DNA of 64,000 nucleotides from Halobaculum magnesiiphilum (GTDB taxonomy: Archaea > Halobacteriota > Halobacteria > Halobacteriales > Haloferacaceae). Below the pieces are notes generated by a model, which made no database searches, was not told the DNA's origin, and saw only the letters and a program-made list of their open reading frames with translations. The translations under genes and the position numbers were made by a program. The stretch is from positions 62,001 to 126,000 of the forward strand of contig NZ_CP081958.1 in NCBI RefSeq assembly GCF_019823105.1. Direction: 5' to 3'. How positions within the stretch are numbered: position 1 is the stretch's first letter; each line of letters starts with the position of its first letter. This document shows, piece after piece, positions 16,562 to 25,100 of this stretch.

Positions 16562-19147
16562 ATGCGCTACTACGAGGCGGCGAACTTCCTCTTCGACCTC
16601 CGGCGCTTTCAGGTCAAGCCGGGCACCGAGTCGGTGCGCGACCTGTTGGCGCATCTGGGCGACCCCCACGAGGGGATCGACTTCGTCCAGGTCGCGGGGT
16701 CGAACGGGAAGGGGAGCGTCGCCCGGATGGTGGAGTCCGTCCTCCGCGAGGAGGGCCGCCGCGTCGGCCTCTACACCTCCCCGCACTTCGAGGACGTCCG
16801 CGAGCGCGTCCGCGTCGACGGGCGATCGATCCCGAAGGCGGAGGTCGCGGCGTTCGTCGAGGCGGCCAAGCCGTGGCTGGTCGGCCGCGCGGCCGACGGC
16901 GAGCCGCTCACCTTCTTCGAGGTCGTCACCGCGCTGGCGCTGTGGCGGTTCGACCGCGCCGACGTGGACGTGGCGGTGCTGGAGGTCGGGATGGGCGGGG
17001 AGTACGACGCCACGAGCGTCGTCGACCCCGTCGCCGCGGCGGTGACGAACGTCTCGCTGGAGCACACGGCCGTCCTCGGCGACACGGTCGAGGAGATCGC
17101 GCGCACCAAGGCGAAGGTCGCGCCCGCCGGCGGCCCCCTCGTCACGGCGACGGAGGGTGAGTCGCTCGCGACGGTCCGGGAGGTCGCCGGCGACCGCGAC
17201 GCGGACGTGATCACCGTCTCGGGGCCGACCGGCGGCCCCGACCCCGCGGACGCCGACCTGACGGCGAGGTACGAGGGCGCGGTGAGTCCCCAGGAGTCGC
17301 GCGTCGCGCTCGTCGGCGACGGCTGGGCCGTCGAGACGCGGATCCCCCTGCTCGGCGCGTATCAGGCGACGAACGCGGGCGTCGCCGCCGCGCTCGCGCG
17401 GGCGCTGGACGTCGAGGACGGGGGGACGCTCGCGCGCGGGCTCCGGAACGCCCACTGGCCCGGCCGCTTCGAGGTGATGGAGTCCGAGCCACTGGTCGTC
17501 CTCGACGGCGCGCACAACCCCGCCGCCTGCGGGACGCTCGGGGAGACCCTTTCTGAGCTCGACTACGACGACCTCCACCTGGTCTTCGGCGCGATGCACG
17601 ACAAGGACCACGCCGAAATGGCCGCGGCGCTCCCGCCGACGGCCACCGTGCACACGTGCGCCCCGTCGCTGGACCGGGCGGAGGACCCCGAGGTGCTCGC
17701 GCGGGTGTTCGAACGGGAGACGGACGCGGCGGTGACAGCCGGCGACTCCGTCGCGGACGCGCTCGGGGCCGCACGCGAGGCGGCCGATCCGGACGACTGC
17801 GTGCTGCTCACGGGGTCGCTGTTCTGCGTCGCGGAGGCGCGCACCACATGGACCCGGCAGGTCGTCCCGAAGGACCTCGACGACGAGGCGGGCGCCCGCG
17901 ACACACTGGCGGACGCGAACGTTCCGACCCCGGAGATCGACCCGACCGCCCGCGAGAGCGTCCACCGGACAGTGAAGACGCGCGTCTCGGAGTCGCAGGC
18001 GACGACGCTCCGCCGGGAGGCGGCCGGCGCGGGTGTCGCCTGTGGCGTCAGCGGCGTGGGCGGCGGCGAACTCGCGGAGGTCGTGCTCTCGGGATCGCGC
18101 GCGGAGTTCGACGCGTTGGTCGGGGCGCTGGAGGGCCTCGGCGACGGACTCGCCGGCGTGGCGGCGGACCTCCGGGGCGCACCCGACTCGGCGTCGGCGT
18201 CGTCGGCGTCGGCACCGGCGGACGACTACCCCTGGAGCGACGGAACCGCGGTGATGGGCGTGTTGAACGTGACGCCGGACTCGTTCCACGACGGCGGCGA
18301 GTTCTTCGACGAGGCCGACGCGCGGGCGCGGGCGGAGGCGCTCGCCGCCGCCGGCGCCGACATCGTCGACGTGGGCGGGGAGTCGACGCGACCCGGGGCC
18401 GAGACGGTGTCCGTCGAGGAGGAGATCGCGCGCATCGAGCCGGTTATCGAGGCGATCGCCGACGTGGACGCGCTGATCTCGGTGGACACGCGGAAGGCGG
18501 CCGTCGCGGAGGCGGCGCTGGACGCCGGCGCGGACGTCCTCAACGACGTGACCGGCCTGGAGGACCCCGAGATGCGCTTCCTCGCGGCCGAGCGCGACGT
18601 GCCGGTGATCGTGATGCACAGCATCGACGCGCCCGTCGACCCCGAGAGCGACCCGGACTACGACGACGTGGTCGAGGACGCCATCGCCGAGCTTGGCGAG
18701 CGCGTGCTGCTCGCCGAGAAGGCGGGGATCCCCCGTGAGAACGTCATCGTCGACCCCGGGATCGGCTTCGGCAAGTCGCCGCGGGAGAACTTCGCGATCC
18801 TCGGGCGCCTCGGCGAGTTCGACGCGCTCGGGTGTCCGGTCCTGTTCGGGCACTCCCACAAGCGCATGTTCGAGTTGACCGGCGAGACCGCCGGCGACGC
18901 CCCCCACGGCACCGTCGCGGCGACGGCGCTGGCGGCGGCCAACGGCGCCGACATCGTCCGCGTGCACGACGCCGCCGAGAACGTCGCGGCCGTCCGGGTC
19001 GCCGCGGCCGCCGCCGATCCGGAGGGGTTCGACGCGCCGCGACCGGGAGACGGCGACGGCGACCGAGAGGAGAACGGCGATGGCGACGCGGAGGGCGCCG
19101 GCAACGAGGACGGAACCGGGGGCGACGGCGACGGGGAGGACGCGTGA
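16562..19147 (+). CDS. folCP: FolC-FolP fusion: folylpolyglutamate synthase and dihydropteroate synthase
   Basis: A fusion of 861 residues for folate synthesis. Residues 1-425 are a Mur-ligase-like FolC domain with the ATP loop GSNGKGSVA (46-54) and LDGAHNPAACG. Residues about 558-830 are a FolP dihydropteroate synthase domain with MGVLNVTPDSFHDGG, DVGGESTRPGA, DVLNDVTG and DPGIGFGKSP. Between them lies a segment of about 110 residues (VPKDLDDEAGARDTLAD... AADLRGAPDS) that belongs to neither enzyme. The last 40 residues are an acidic, Gly/Asp-rich tail. FolC-FolP fusions are known in haloarchaea. The next gene, the Rpp30 subunit, starts inside its stop (GTGA). Confidence 0.93.
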   Translation: MRYYEAANFLFDLRRFQVKPGTESVRDLLAHLGDPHEGIDFVQVAGSNGKGSVARMVESVLREEGRRVGLYTSPHFEDVRERVRVDGRSIPKAEVAAFVEAAKPWLVGRAADGEPLTFFEVVTALALWRFDRADVDVAVLEVGMGGEYDATSVVDPVAAAVTNVSLEHTAVLGDTVEEIARTKAKVAPAGGPLVTATEGESLATVREVAGDRDADVITVSGPTGGPDPADADLTARYEGAVSPQESRVALVGDGWAVETRIPLLGAYQATNAGVAAALARALDVEDGGTLARGLRNAHWPGRFEVMESEPLVVLDGAHNPAACGTLGETLSELDYDDLHLVFGAMHDKDHAEMAAALPPTATVHTCAPSLDRAEDPEVLARVFERETDAAVTAGDSVADALGAAREAADPDDCVLLTGSLFCVAEARTTWTRQVVPKDLDDEAGARDTLADANVPTPEIDPTARESVHRTVKTRVSESQATTLRREAAGAGVACGVSGVGGGELAEVVLSGSRAEFDALVGALEGLGDGLAGVAADLRGAPDSASASSASAPADDYPWSDGTAVMGVLNVTPDSFHDGGEFFDEADARARAEALAAAGADIVDVGGESTRPGAETVSVEEEIARIEPVIEAIADVDALISVDTRKAAVAEAALDAGADVLNDVTGLEDPEMRFLAAERDVPVIVMHSIDAPVDPESDPDYDDVVEDAIAELGERVLLAEKAGIPRENVIVDPGIGFGKSPRENFAILGRLGEFDALGCPVLFGHSHKRMFELTGETAGDAPHGTVAATALAAANGADIVRVHDAAENVAAVRVAAAAADPEGFDAPRPGDGDGDREENGDGDAEGAGNEDGTGGDGDGEDA

Positions 19148-19863
19148 CCGCGACTGACCCGGGACCGTACGAGGCCGCGTACGCCCGGCCCGACGGCGAC
19201 GCGACGGCCGCCCGGCTCGCACAGACAGCGAGACGGTACGGCTACGACGGGCTCGTGATCCGCACGCGCGAGGCCGAGTTCGACGCCGAGGCGCTCCGCG
19301 AGCGCTACGACGTGGACGTGGTGCCGGCGGTCGAGGTCGTCGCCGACGAGCCCCCCTCCGCCAGCGGCGCGGTCGGGAACTTCCGGCCCGACTACCCCCT
19401 CGTGCTCGTGCGCGGCGGGACGGACGCGCTCAACCGCTTCGCCGTGGAGCAGGACCGCGTCGACGTGCTCGCGGCGCCGCTGTCGGGCGAGGGCGGGTTC
19501 AACCACGTGCTCGCGAAGGCGGCGGCGAGCCACGGCACGCGCGTGGAGTTCGATCTCGGCCCGGCGCTGCGGGAGTCGGGCGGACGGCGGGTTCGCGCGC
19601 TCAAGGGGCTCCGGAAGCTCCGGGAGATCGTCGGCCACTACGACGCGCCGTACGTGGTGAGCGCGCGTCCCGACTCCCACCTCGAGATGCGGTCCCCTCG
19701 GGAACTCGTCGCCCTCGGCGCCGAGTTGGGGTTCGAGGAGGAGTGGATCCGTGATGGGCTCGCGGAGTGGGGTCGGCTGGCGGCGCGCAACCGCGAGCGA
19801 CTGTCCGCGGAGTTCATTTCCCCGGGGGTCCGAGTGGACCGGTGTGAAGAAGACGATCGCTGA
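19144..19863 (+). CDS. rnp3: RNase P protein component 3 (Rpp30)
   Basis: Protein subunit of archaeal RNase P, which matures the 5' end of tRNAs. The 239-residue sequence fits the Rpp30/PHP-like TIM barrel: YGYDGLVIRTRE near the N-terminus, DVLAAPLSGEGGFNHVLAKAAASHGTRVEFDLGP in the centre, and VVSARPDSHLEMRSPRELVALG near the end. I chose the GTG at 19144 because it overlaps the folCP stop as GTGA and gives the usual length. It is co-directional with Pop5 (20556-21092), the partner subunit with which Rpp30 pairs in archaea. Confidence 0.92.
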   Translation: MTATDPGPYEAAYARPDGDATAARLAQTARRYGYDGLVIRTREAEFDAEALRERYDVDVVPAVEVVADEPPSASGAVGNFRPDYPLVLVRGGTDALNRFAVEQDRVDVLAAPLSGEGGFNHVLAKAAASHGTRVEFDLGPALRESGGRRVRALKGLRKLREIVGHYDAPYVVSARPDSHLEMRSPRELVALGAELGFEEEWIRDGLAEWGRLAARNRERLSAEFISPGVRVDRCEEDDR

Positions 19864-20506
19864 CCACGCGGCGCGGTTCTCCGAGGCCGCCGCCGACTAC
19901 GACGACGAGCAGAACAGCGAGGAGTACGAGGCGTGCGCCGGGCTGGTCATCCGTCGCGCGGCGCCTGCCGGGAGCGACACGGTGCTCGATCTCGGCACGG
20001 GAACCGGGGCCATCGCGCTGGCGCTTGCTGACGAGGCCGGTCAGGTCGTCGGCCGCGACGTGAGCGAGGGGATGCTGGAACAGGCGAGAGGGAAGGCGGC
20101 CGAGCGAGGGACCGAGAACGTCGAGTTCGGCTACGGCGAGTTCCGCGACCCGGGGTACGACGGCGACGCGCAGATCGTCACCTCGAACTTCGCGCTGCAT
20201 CACCTCGCGGACCAGGAAAAGCGCGAGGCGATCGAGACGTGGGCGGGCCTCGACGGCGGGACGACGCCCAGCCGGAGCGACTCGGTCGGGCCGCGGCGGA
20301 TCGTCCTCGGCGACGTGATGTTCTTCGGCGAGCCCGACCCCGAGGAACCGTTCTACAGCCCCGAGGTCGACGACCCCGCGACCGTCGGGACGCTCGTCGA
20401 CTACTTCACGGACGCCGGCTACGCCGTGACGCAGGTGGACCGCGTCCACGACCAGGTCGGGGTGATCACCGCCGAGCGCGTCGTCTCCGGCGGCCGCGAG
20501 TCGTGA
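19844..20506 (+). CDS. Class I SAM-dependent methyltransferase
   Basis: A 220-residue Rossmann-fold methyltransferase. Motif I is VLDLGTGTGAIALAL (about 46-60), followed by the acidic ending of strand 2 in VVGRDVSEGMLEQAR and the TSNFALHHL motif around residue 110. The substrate is unknown. The GTG at 19844 starts inside the last 20 bases of rnp3 and yields a normal N-terminus (VKKTIADHAARFSEAAADYD). Its place between two RNase P subunit genes raises an RNA-linked role, but ubiquinone-biosynthesis-like small-molecule methyltransferases look similar. Confidence 0.87.
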   Translation: MKKTIADHAARFSEAAADYDDEQNSEEYEACAGLVIRRAAPAGSDTVLDLGTGTGAIALALADEAGQVVGRDVSEGMLEQARGKAAERGTENVEFGYGEFRDPGYDGDAQIVTSNFALHHLADQEKREAIETWAGLDGGTTPSRSDSVGPRRIVLGDVMFFGEPDPEEPFYSPEVDDPATVGTLVDYFTDAGYAVTQVDRVHDQVGVITAERVVSGGRES

Positions 20507-20530
20507 TCGAACCGAAGCGAGTCGTGCTCG
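20496..20530 (+). repeat. Direct repeat across the methyltransferase stop
   Basis: GCGAGTCGTGATCG at 20496-20509 and GCGAGTCGTGCTCG at 20517-20530 match at 13 of 14 bases with a period of 21. The first copy contains the TGA stop (20504-20506). Confidence 0.6.
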
Positions 20531-20555
20531 CGTCGACCGCCACACCCGAGCGCCC

Positions 20556-21092
20556 GTGAAGCACCTCCCCAAGCACCTCCGGCCGCGGTGGCGCTACCTC
20601 GTCGTCGGGCTGGAGTCGTGGCCCGACGCCGACCTCTCGCGGGGGCCGTTCCAGCGGGAGGTGTGGTACGCTGCCCAGAACCTCCTGGGCGACCCCGGGA
20701 GCGCGGACGCCGATCTGACGGTCGTCCGGTTCCGGTTCGAGGCGGGCCGCGGCGCGGCGATCGTCCGCGCTCGCCGCGGCGAGGTCGAGCGCGCACGGGC
20801 GGCGCTGGCGTGCATCGACGCGGTCGACGGCCACCCGGTCGGCGTGCGCGTACGCGGCGTCTCGGGGACGATACGGGCCGGTGAGGAAAGCTATTTAGGC
20901 GGCGCGGGCGGATTCGTGGACGAGAGTACGGTCGAACTCACTGCCGACGGCGCGAGCGGACCCGGCCGTCGTCGCCGCGACGGCGCGGTAGACGTCACGA
21001 CGCCGTCGGGGTACGTGGGCGCGACCGACGCAGACACTTCCCGACCGGGGCTGTCCGACCCGGACGACGACGCGGCCCCGGACGATCACTGA
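20556..21092 (+). CDS. rnp2: RNase P protein component 2 (Pop5)
   Basis: Pop5 subunit of archaeal RNase P. The first 110 of 178 residues carry the family pattern: KHLPKHLRPRWRYLVVGLE at the start, FQREVWYAAQNLLGDPGSADADLTVVRF in the middle and GRGAAIVRARRGEVERARAAL. The C-terminal 65 residues are a low-complexity Asp/Gly/Thr tail not needed in other archaeal Pop5 proteins, probably a haloarchaeal extension. It starts with GTG at 20556. The proteasome gene psmA follows after 6 bases, so the two are very likely co-transcribed. Confidence 0.92.
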   Translation: MKHLPKHLRPRWRYLVVGLESWPDADLSRGPFQREVWYAAQNLLGDPGSADADLTVVRFRFEAGRGAAIVRARRGEVERARAALACIDAVDGHPVGVRVRGVSGTIRAGEESYLGGAGGFVDESTVELTADGASGPGRRRRDGAVDVTTPSGYVGATDADTSRPGLSDPDDDAAPDDH

Positions 21093-21098
21093 GACACG

Positions 21099-21878
21099 AT
21101 GCAGGGACAATCCCAACAACAGGCGTACGACCGGGGGATCACCATCTTCTCCCCGGACGGTCGCCTCTATCAGGTCGAGTACGCGCGAGAGGCAGTCAAA
21201 CGAGGCACGGCGAGCGTCGGGGTCCGCACGACCGACGGCGTCGTGCTTGCGGCGGACAAGCGGTCGCGCTCGGAGCTGATGGAGCCCGCCTCCGTCGAGA
21301 AGCTCCACAAGATAGACGACCACGTCGGCATCGCCAGCGCGGGCCACGTCGCCGACGCCCGACAGCTCATCGACTTCGCCCGGCGACAGGCGCAGGTGAA
21401 CCGCCTCCGCTACGGCGAGGAGATGGGGATCGAGACGCTGACGAAGACCGTCACCGACCACATCCAGCAGTACACGCAGGTCGGCGGCGCGCGCCCGTTC
21501 GGCGTCGCGCTCATCGTCGGCGGCATCGAGAACGGCGAGCCCCGCCTGTTCGAGACCGACCCCTCGGGCACCCCGTACGAGTGGAAGGCGCTCTCGATCG
21601 GCGCGAACCGCGCCGACGTGCGCGAGCGTCTCGAGGAGGGGTACAGCGACGACCTCTCGATGGAGGAGGGGATCGAGCTCGCCCTCGCCGCGCTCGCGGA
21701 GTCGGACGACGACGACGGCCTCGAACCCGACGGCGTCGGCCTCGCGACGATCGGCGTCGACGACGAGGTGTACGTGGACCACGACGCCGCCTCGATCGAG
21801 GGCTACCTCGACGAGTTCGGCTACCTGGCCGAGGACGGCACTGAGGACGACGCCACCGACGACGCTCCCGACGAATAA
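21099..21878 (+). CDS. psmA: 20S proteasome alpha subunit
   Basis: Forms the outer rings of the archaeal 20S proteasome and gates substrate entry. The 259-residue protein begins with the alpha-type N-terminus AYDRGITIFSPDGRLYQVEYAREAVKRG, which forms the gate and the ATPase docking site, followed by the Ntn-hydrolase core (GVVLAADKR, IGIASAGHVADARQ). It lacks the N-terminal Thr nucleophile, as expected for an alpha subunit. The tail ends in an acidic DDATDDAPDE stretch. The gene sits right behind the RNase P gene rnp2, an arrangement shared by other archaea. The beta subunit is not in the window. Confidence 0.97.
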   Translation: MQGQSQQQAYDRGITIFSPDGRLYQVEYAREAVKRGTASVGVRTTDGVVLAADKRSRSELMEPASVEKLHKIDDHVGIASAGHVADARQLIDFARRQAQVNRLRYGEEMGIETLTKTVTDHIQQYTQVGGARPFGVALIVGGIENGEPRLFETDPSGTPYEWKALSIGANRADVRERLEEGYSDDLSMEEGIELALAALAESDDDDGLEPDGVGLATIGVDDEVYVDHDAASIEGYLDEFGYLAEDGTEDDATDDAPDE

Positions 21879-21960
21879 GGACCGTCGACCGTTTCCGCGA
21901 ACGGCCCGGATCTCCCCGCGACGCCGGACCGCTTTTCATCCACACCCGTCACCCGCAGGT

Positions 21961-22461
21961 ATGCGCGACGATCGGTACGATCTGCGCCCGGGCGCCCCGA
22001 CGGTCGAGGAGTTCCAGCGGCTGCGGGCGCTCGCAGGCATGAGCGAGCGCCCGCGCGAGGGGGTCGAGCGGGGGCTGCCGAACAGCCTCTTTGCGGTCCG
22101 CGCCGTCGACACCGAGGGCGATCCGGACGCGCTCGGCGGCGGGAAGCCGGGTGTCGACAATGACACGGCCGGCGTCGATGACCGGACGACCAGCGTCGAC
22201 GACGGCACAGTCGTCGGGATGGGCCGCGTCGTCGGCGACGGGGGATCGGTGTACCACGTCTGCGACATGGCGGTCCACCCGGACCACCAGCGCCGCGGGC
22301 TCGGACGTCGGATCCTGGACGCGATCGACCGGTTCGTCGACGACGACGCGCCCTCCGGCGCCTACGTGAACCTTATAGCGGACGTTGACGGCTTCTACGA
22401 GCGCGCCGGCTACGCGGAGACGCGGCCGGCGTCGAAGGGAATGTACCGCCGGGTGGAGTGA
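21961..22461 (+). CDS. GNAT-family N-acetyltransferase
   Basis: A 166-residue acetyltransferase. The acetyl-CoA pyrophosphate loop is visible as VHPDHQRRGLGRRIL (about 100-114), with the C-terminal motif VDGFYERAGYAETRPASKGMYRR that is common in GNATs acting on small molecules. An acidic, low-complexity insert (about 56-78) lies between strands. The acceptor is unknown. It is transcribed alone. A 23-bp repeat starts in its last codons. Confidence 0.88.
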   Translation: MRDDRYDLRPGAPTVEEFQRLRALAGMSERPREGVERGLPNSLFAVRAVDTEGDPDALGGGKPGVDNDTAGVDDRTTSVDDGTVVGMGRVVGDGGSVYHVCDMAVHPDHQRRGLGRRILDAIDRFVDDDAPSGAYVNLIADVDGFYERAGYAETRPASKGMYRRVE

Positions 22462-22500
22462 CGACTCGGCGGGTACTGGAGTGACCACTCGGCGGGTACG
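22455..22500 (+). repeat. Two-copy, 23-bp repeat across the GNAT stop
   Basis: The 23-base segments 22455-22477 and 22478-22500 match at 21 positions. Each contains GGAGTGAC: the first TGA (22459-22461) is the gene stop and the second lies at 22482-22484 in another frame. The array is followed by unique sequence up to the gdh promoter. Confidence 0.88.
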
Positions 22501-22671
22501 GTCTCCGGACACCTCGTCCGCGACGCCGCGCGGGCGGCACGGCGCCGGTGCGGACGGGTGTATCGGCACGGAACGCGGCGGCGACCCCAGACGTGGTGAC
22601 AGTACTGTGGTGACAGACGGTGGAGCGTCGCGTGCTGGCCGGAGACGCTCCGTGGGCCGCCGCCGCTGACA

Positions 22672-22703
22672 CAACAATTTACTCATGATAGAATAAGCCT
22701 TTT
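22672..22703 (+). promoter_or_regulatory. AT-rich promoter region of gdh-gfcR
   Basis: A short AT-rich island (ACAATTTACTCATGATAG, then AATAAGCCTTTT) sits 26-57 bases before the gdh ATG, inside very GC-rich DNA. AATAAG at about 22692-22697 is near the distance expected for a TATA box of a leaderless transcript. The palindromic TCATGA core just upstream (22683-22688) could be part of a regulator site; GfcR is a candidate. Both are inferences. Confidence 0.5.
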
Positions 22704-22728
22704 GGCGGCGCGCGTGGTACGACCGTGC

Positions 22729-23790
22729 ATGAAAGCCATCGCCGTTCGTCGGGGGGAGGAAACCCCGTCCGTACTCGAGAAGCCGAGACCGGACCCGGCC
22801 GAGGGGGAGGCGCTCGTCCGGACACTCCGCGTCGGCGTCGACGGGACTGACCACGAGGTCATCGCCGGCAGCCACGGCGGCTACCCCGAGGGGGAGGACC
22901 ACATCGTCCTGGGCCACGAGGCCGTCGGCGTCGTCGTCGACCCGAACGGGACCGGGCTCTCGGCGGGCGACGTGGTCGTGCCGACCGTCCGACGGCGACC
23001 GAACGGCTCGAACGACTACTTCGCCCGCGGCGAGCCGGACATGGCGCCCGAGGGGTTCTACCACGAGCGCGGCATCGACGGCGCGCACGGGTTCATGTCC
23101 GAGTACTTCACCAGCCCCGCCGAGCACCTCGTGCACTGCCCGCCCGAACTCGCGGAGTTGGGCTTCCTCGTCGAGCCGGCGTCGATCACTGAGAAGGCGA
23201 TCGAACACGCGCGGGCGAGCCGGTCGGCGTTCGAGTGGGACCCCGAGTCCGCCTTCGTGCTCGGCAACGGGAGCCTCGGGTTGCTCACCGTGGCGATGCT
23301 ACAGGCGTCGTTCGACCGCCTCTACTGCCTGGGGCGGCGCGACCGCCCGGACCCGACGATCGACATCATCGACGAGCTGGGCGCGACGTACGTGGACTCC
23401 CGGAAGACGCCCGTCGACGAGGTGCCCGACGTGTACGAGCCGATGGACTTCGTGTACGAGGCGACCGGGTACGCGAAACACGCCTTCGAGACGGTCGAGG
23501 CGCTGGCGCCCAACGGCGTCGGCGCGCTGCTCGGCGTCCCGAGCGACTGGAAGTTCGAGGTCGACGGCGGCGCGCTCCACCGGGAGCTGGTCCTCCACAA
23601 CAAGGCGCTGGTCGGCTCGGTGAACTCGAACGTCCGCCACTTCGAGCGGGGGGTCGAGTCCGTCGCGGCCCTGCCGGAGTGGTTCACCGACGCCCTGGTG
23701 ACCGGCGTGTACGACCTCGACGAGTTCGAGCGGGCGTTCGACGACGACGACACCACTATCAAGACGGCCGTGGAATTCGGGTCACGATGA
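22729..23790 (+). CDS. gdh: Glucose 1-dehydrogenase
   Basis: Zinc-dependent medium-chain dehydrogenase that oxidises glucose to gluconolactone with NAD(P)+, the first step of the semiphosphorylative Entner-Doudoroff pathway of haloarchaea. The 353-residue protein shows the catalytic-zinc ligands known from the Haloferax enzyme: Asp38, His63 with Glu64 in LGHEAVG, and a Glu near 150 in LVEPASITEKA. The Rossmann loop is VLGNGSLGLL (about 182-191). The ATG at 22729 is preceded by an AT-rich promoter. Its stop overlaps the start of gfcR (ATGA), so enzyme and regulator form an operon. Confidence 0.95.
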   Translation: MKAIAVRRGEETPSVLEKPRPDPAEGEALVRTLRVGVDGTDHEVIAGSHGGYPEGEDHIVLGHEAVGVVVDPNGTGLSAGDVVVPTVRRRPNGSNDYFARGEPDMAPEGFYHERGIDGAHGFMSEYFTSPAEHLVHCPPELAELGFLVEPASITEKAIEHARASRSAFEWDPESAFVLGNGSLGLLTVAMLQASFDRLYCLGRRDRPDPTIDIIDELGATYVDSRKTPVDEVPDVYEPMDFVYEATGYAKHAFETVEALAPNGVGALLGVPSDWKFEVDGGALHRELVLHNKALVGSVNSNVRHFERGVESVAALPEWFTDALVTGVYDLDEFERAFDDDDTTIKTAVEFGSR

Positions 23791-24437
23791 AGAACGTCGA
23801 CGACCTCATCGACGACGCGGCGGAGCTGGCCGAACGCGGGCTCTCGAAGGGCGAGATCGCCGACGAGCTGAACGTCTCGCGCGAGACCGCCTCCTGGCTC
23901 GTGGATCGCTCGGGCGCGACCCCCGGCGACGCGGGGGGAACCGACGAGACGGGCGCGACCGGCCCCTCGGGCCCCCAGGACATCCACGTCGACTGGTCGG
24001 CTATCGGCCGCGACTCGAAGCGGCTCACCCACGTCGGCCGGGCGATGGCGGACCTGCTCGCCAAGGAGGGCGAGGAGGTCGACCTCACCGTCGGCATCGA
24101 GAAGGCGGGCACGCCGCTGGCGACGACGATCGCCCGCGAACTCGACACCGACATGGCGGCGTACGCCCCGGCGAAACACCAGTGGGAGGAGGGCGACCTC
24201 GACCAGACCGGCGGCGGCTTCTCGCGCAACTTCGCGACGATCCGCGGCCGGGAATGCTTCGTCGTCGACGACACCGTCACCTCCGGCACGACGCTCACGG
24301 AGACGGTCGAGGCGGTGCAAGCGGAGGGCGGCAAGCCCAAGGCGTGCGTCGTGATCGTCGACAAGCAGGGGCTCGACGAGGTCTCCGGCGTCCCCGTCTA
24401 CTCGCTGATCAACGTCGTCGGCGTCGGTCGCGACTAG
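23787..24437 (+). CDS. gfcR: Transcriptional regulator GfcR (PyrE-like, sugar catabolism)
   Basis: A 216-residue protein with an N-terminal helix-turn-helix (about 18-40, GLSKGEIADELNVSRETASWLV) joined by an acidic linker to a phosphoribosyltransferase domain with the PRPP motif FVVDDTVTSGTT (158-169). It is often annotated as an orotate phosphoribosyltransferase-like protein. In Haloferax, the protein of this type next to gdh activates genes of glucose and fructose breakdown; the same pairing here supports the name. It overlaps gdh by ATGA. Confidence 0.9.
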   Translation: MKNVDDLIDDAAELAERGLSKGEIADELNVSRETASWLVDRSGATPGDAGGTDETGATGPSGPQDIHVDWSAIGRDSKRLTHVGRAMADLLAKEGEEVDLTVGIEKAGTPLATTIARELDTDMAAYAPAKHQWEEGDLDQTGGGFSRNFATIRGRECFVVDDTVTSGTTLTETVEAVQAEGGKPKACVVIVDKQGLDEVSGVPVYSLINVVGVGRD

Positions 24438-24590
24438 GTCGGGTCGGACTCCCGCGGGAGCTCACGAGGCGTTTCGTCACCGAAGACCACGGTGACCGAT
24501 GGTCCTCGGGGTACGCGTACGCCGGATTGCCGGTTTCGCTCGCGAACCCCCGTCACAACGTCTATCAACCGGAGTCGCCTACGATATCGT

Positions 24591-24938
24591 ATGGCGTTTC
24601 AACCCGAAAGCGAACTGACGGCCGAGGAGGCCGCCGAGCGCGTCGAGGAGGCGCTCGCGAACGACGACGTGGTGCTGTTCATGAAGGGCAACCGGCTGAT
24701 GCCCCAGTGCGGCTACTCCAAGCGCGCGCTCGGGCTCATCTCACAACACGTCGAGGAGTTCGAGACGGTCGACGTGCTCCCCGCGCTGCCGGAGTTCCGC
24801 GAGGCGTTGGAGGCCGAGAGCGGCTGGGAGACCATCCCGCAGACGTACGTCGACGGCGAGTTCGTCGGCGGCAGCGACATCCTCGCGGAGCTGGACGAGC
24901 GCGGCGAGTTGGCCGAGACCCTCGAAGGCGACGCGTAG
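24591..24938 (+). CDS. Monothiol glutaredoxin-type protein
   Basis: A 115-residue glutaredoxin-fold protein. The active-site segment is MKGNRLMPQCGYSKRAL (about 33-49), a CGYS variant of the monothiol CGFS motif, followed by the TIPQTYVDGEFVGGSDIL glutathione-binding segment. Monothiol glutaredoxins carry or transfer [2Fe-2S] clusters. The ATG at 24591 is favoured because the upstream in-frame extension is Arg-rich and unlike the family. It is monocistronic. Confidence 0.9.
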   Translation: MAFQPESELTAEEAAERVEEALANDDVVLFMKGNRLMPQCGYSKRALGLISQHVEEFETVDVLPALPEFREALEAESGWETIPQTYVDGEFVGGSDILAELDERGELAETLEGDA

Positions 24939-25100
24939 ACGCGCCGAAACGGGTGAGAGCCCCCTGCCCACGCGCCGGCGTCGGTCGGGGACAGGTGTTT
25001 TACGCATCGGGTGCGTAGATACCGGCGAGTAGGGTCGTACGGACGGCGACCGCGGGACGCCGCGGCGCTTCCTCGTTCCACCCACCCCACCACCCCACAC

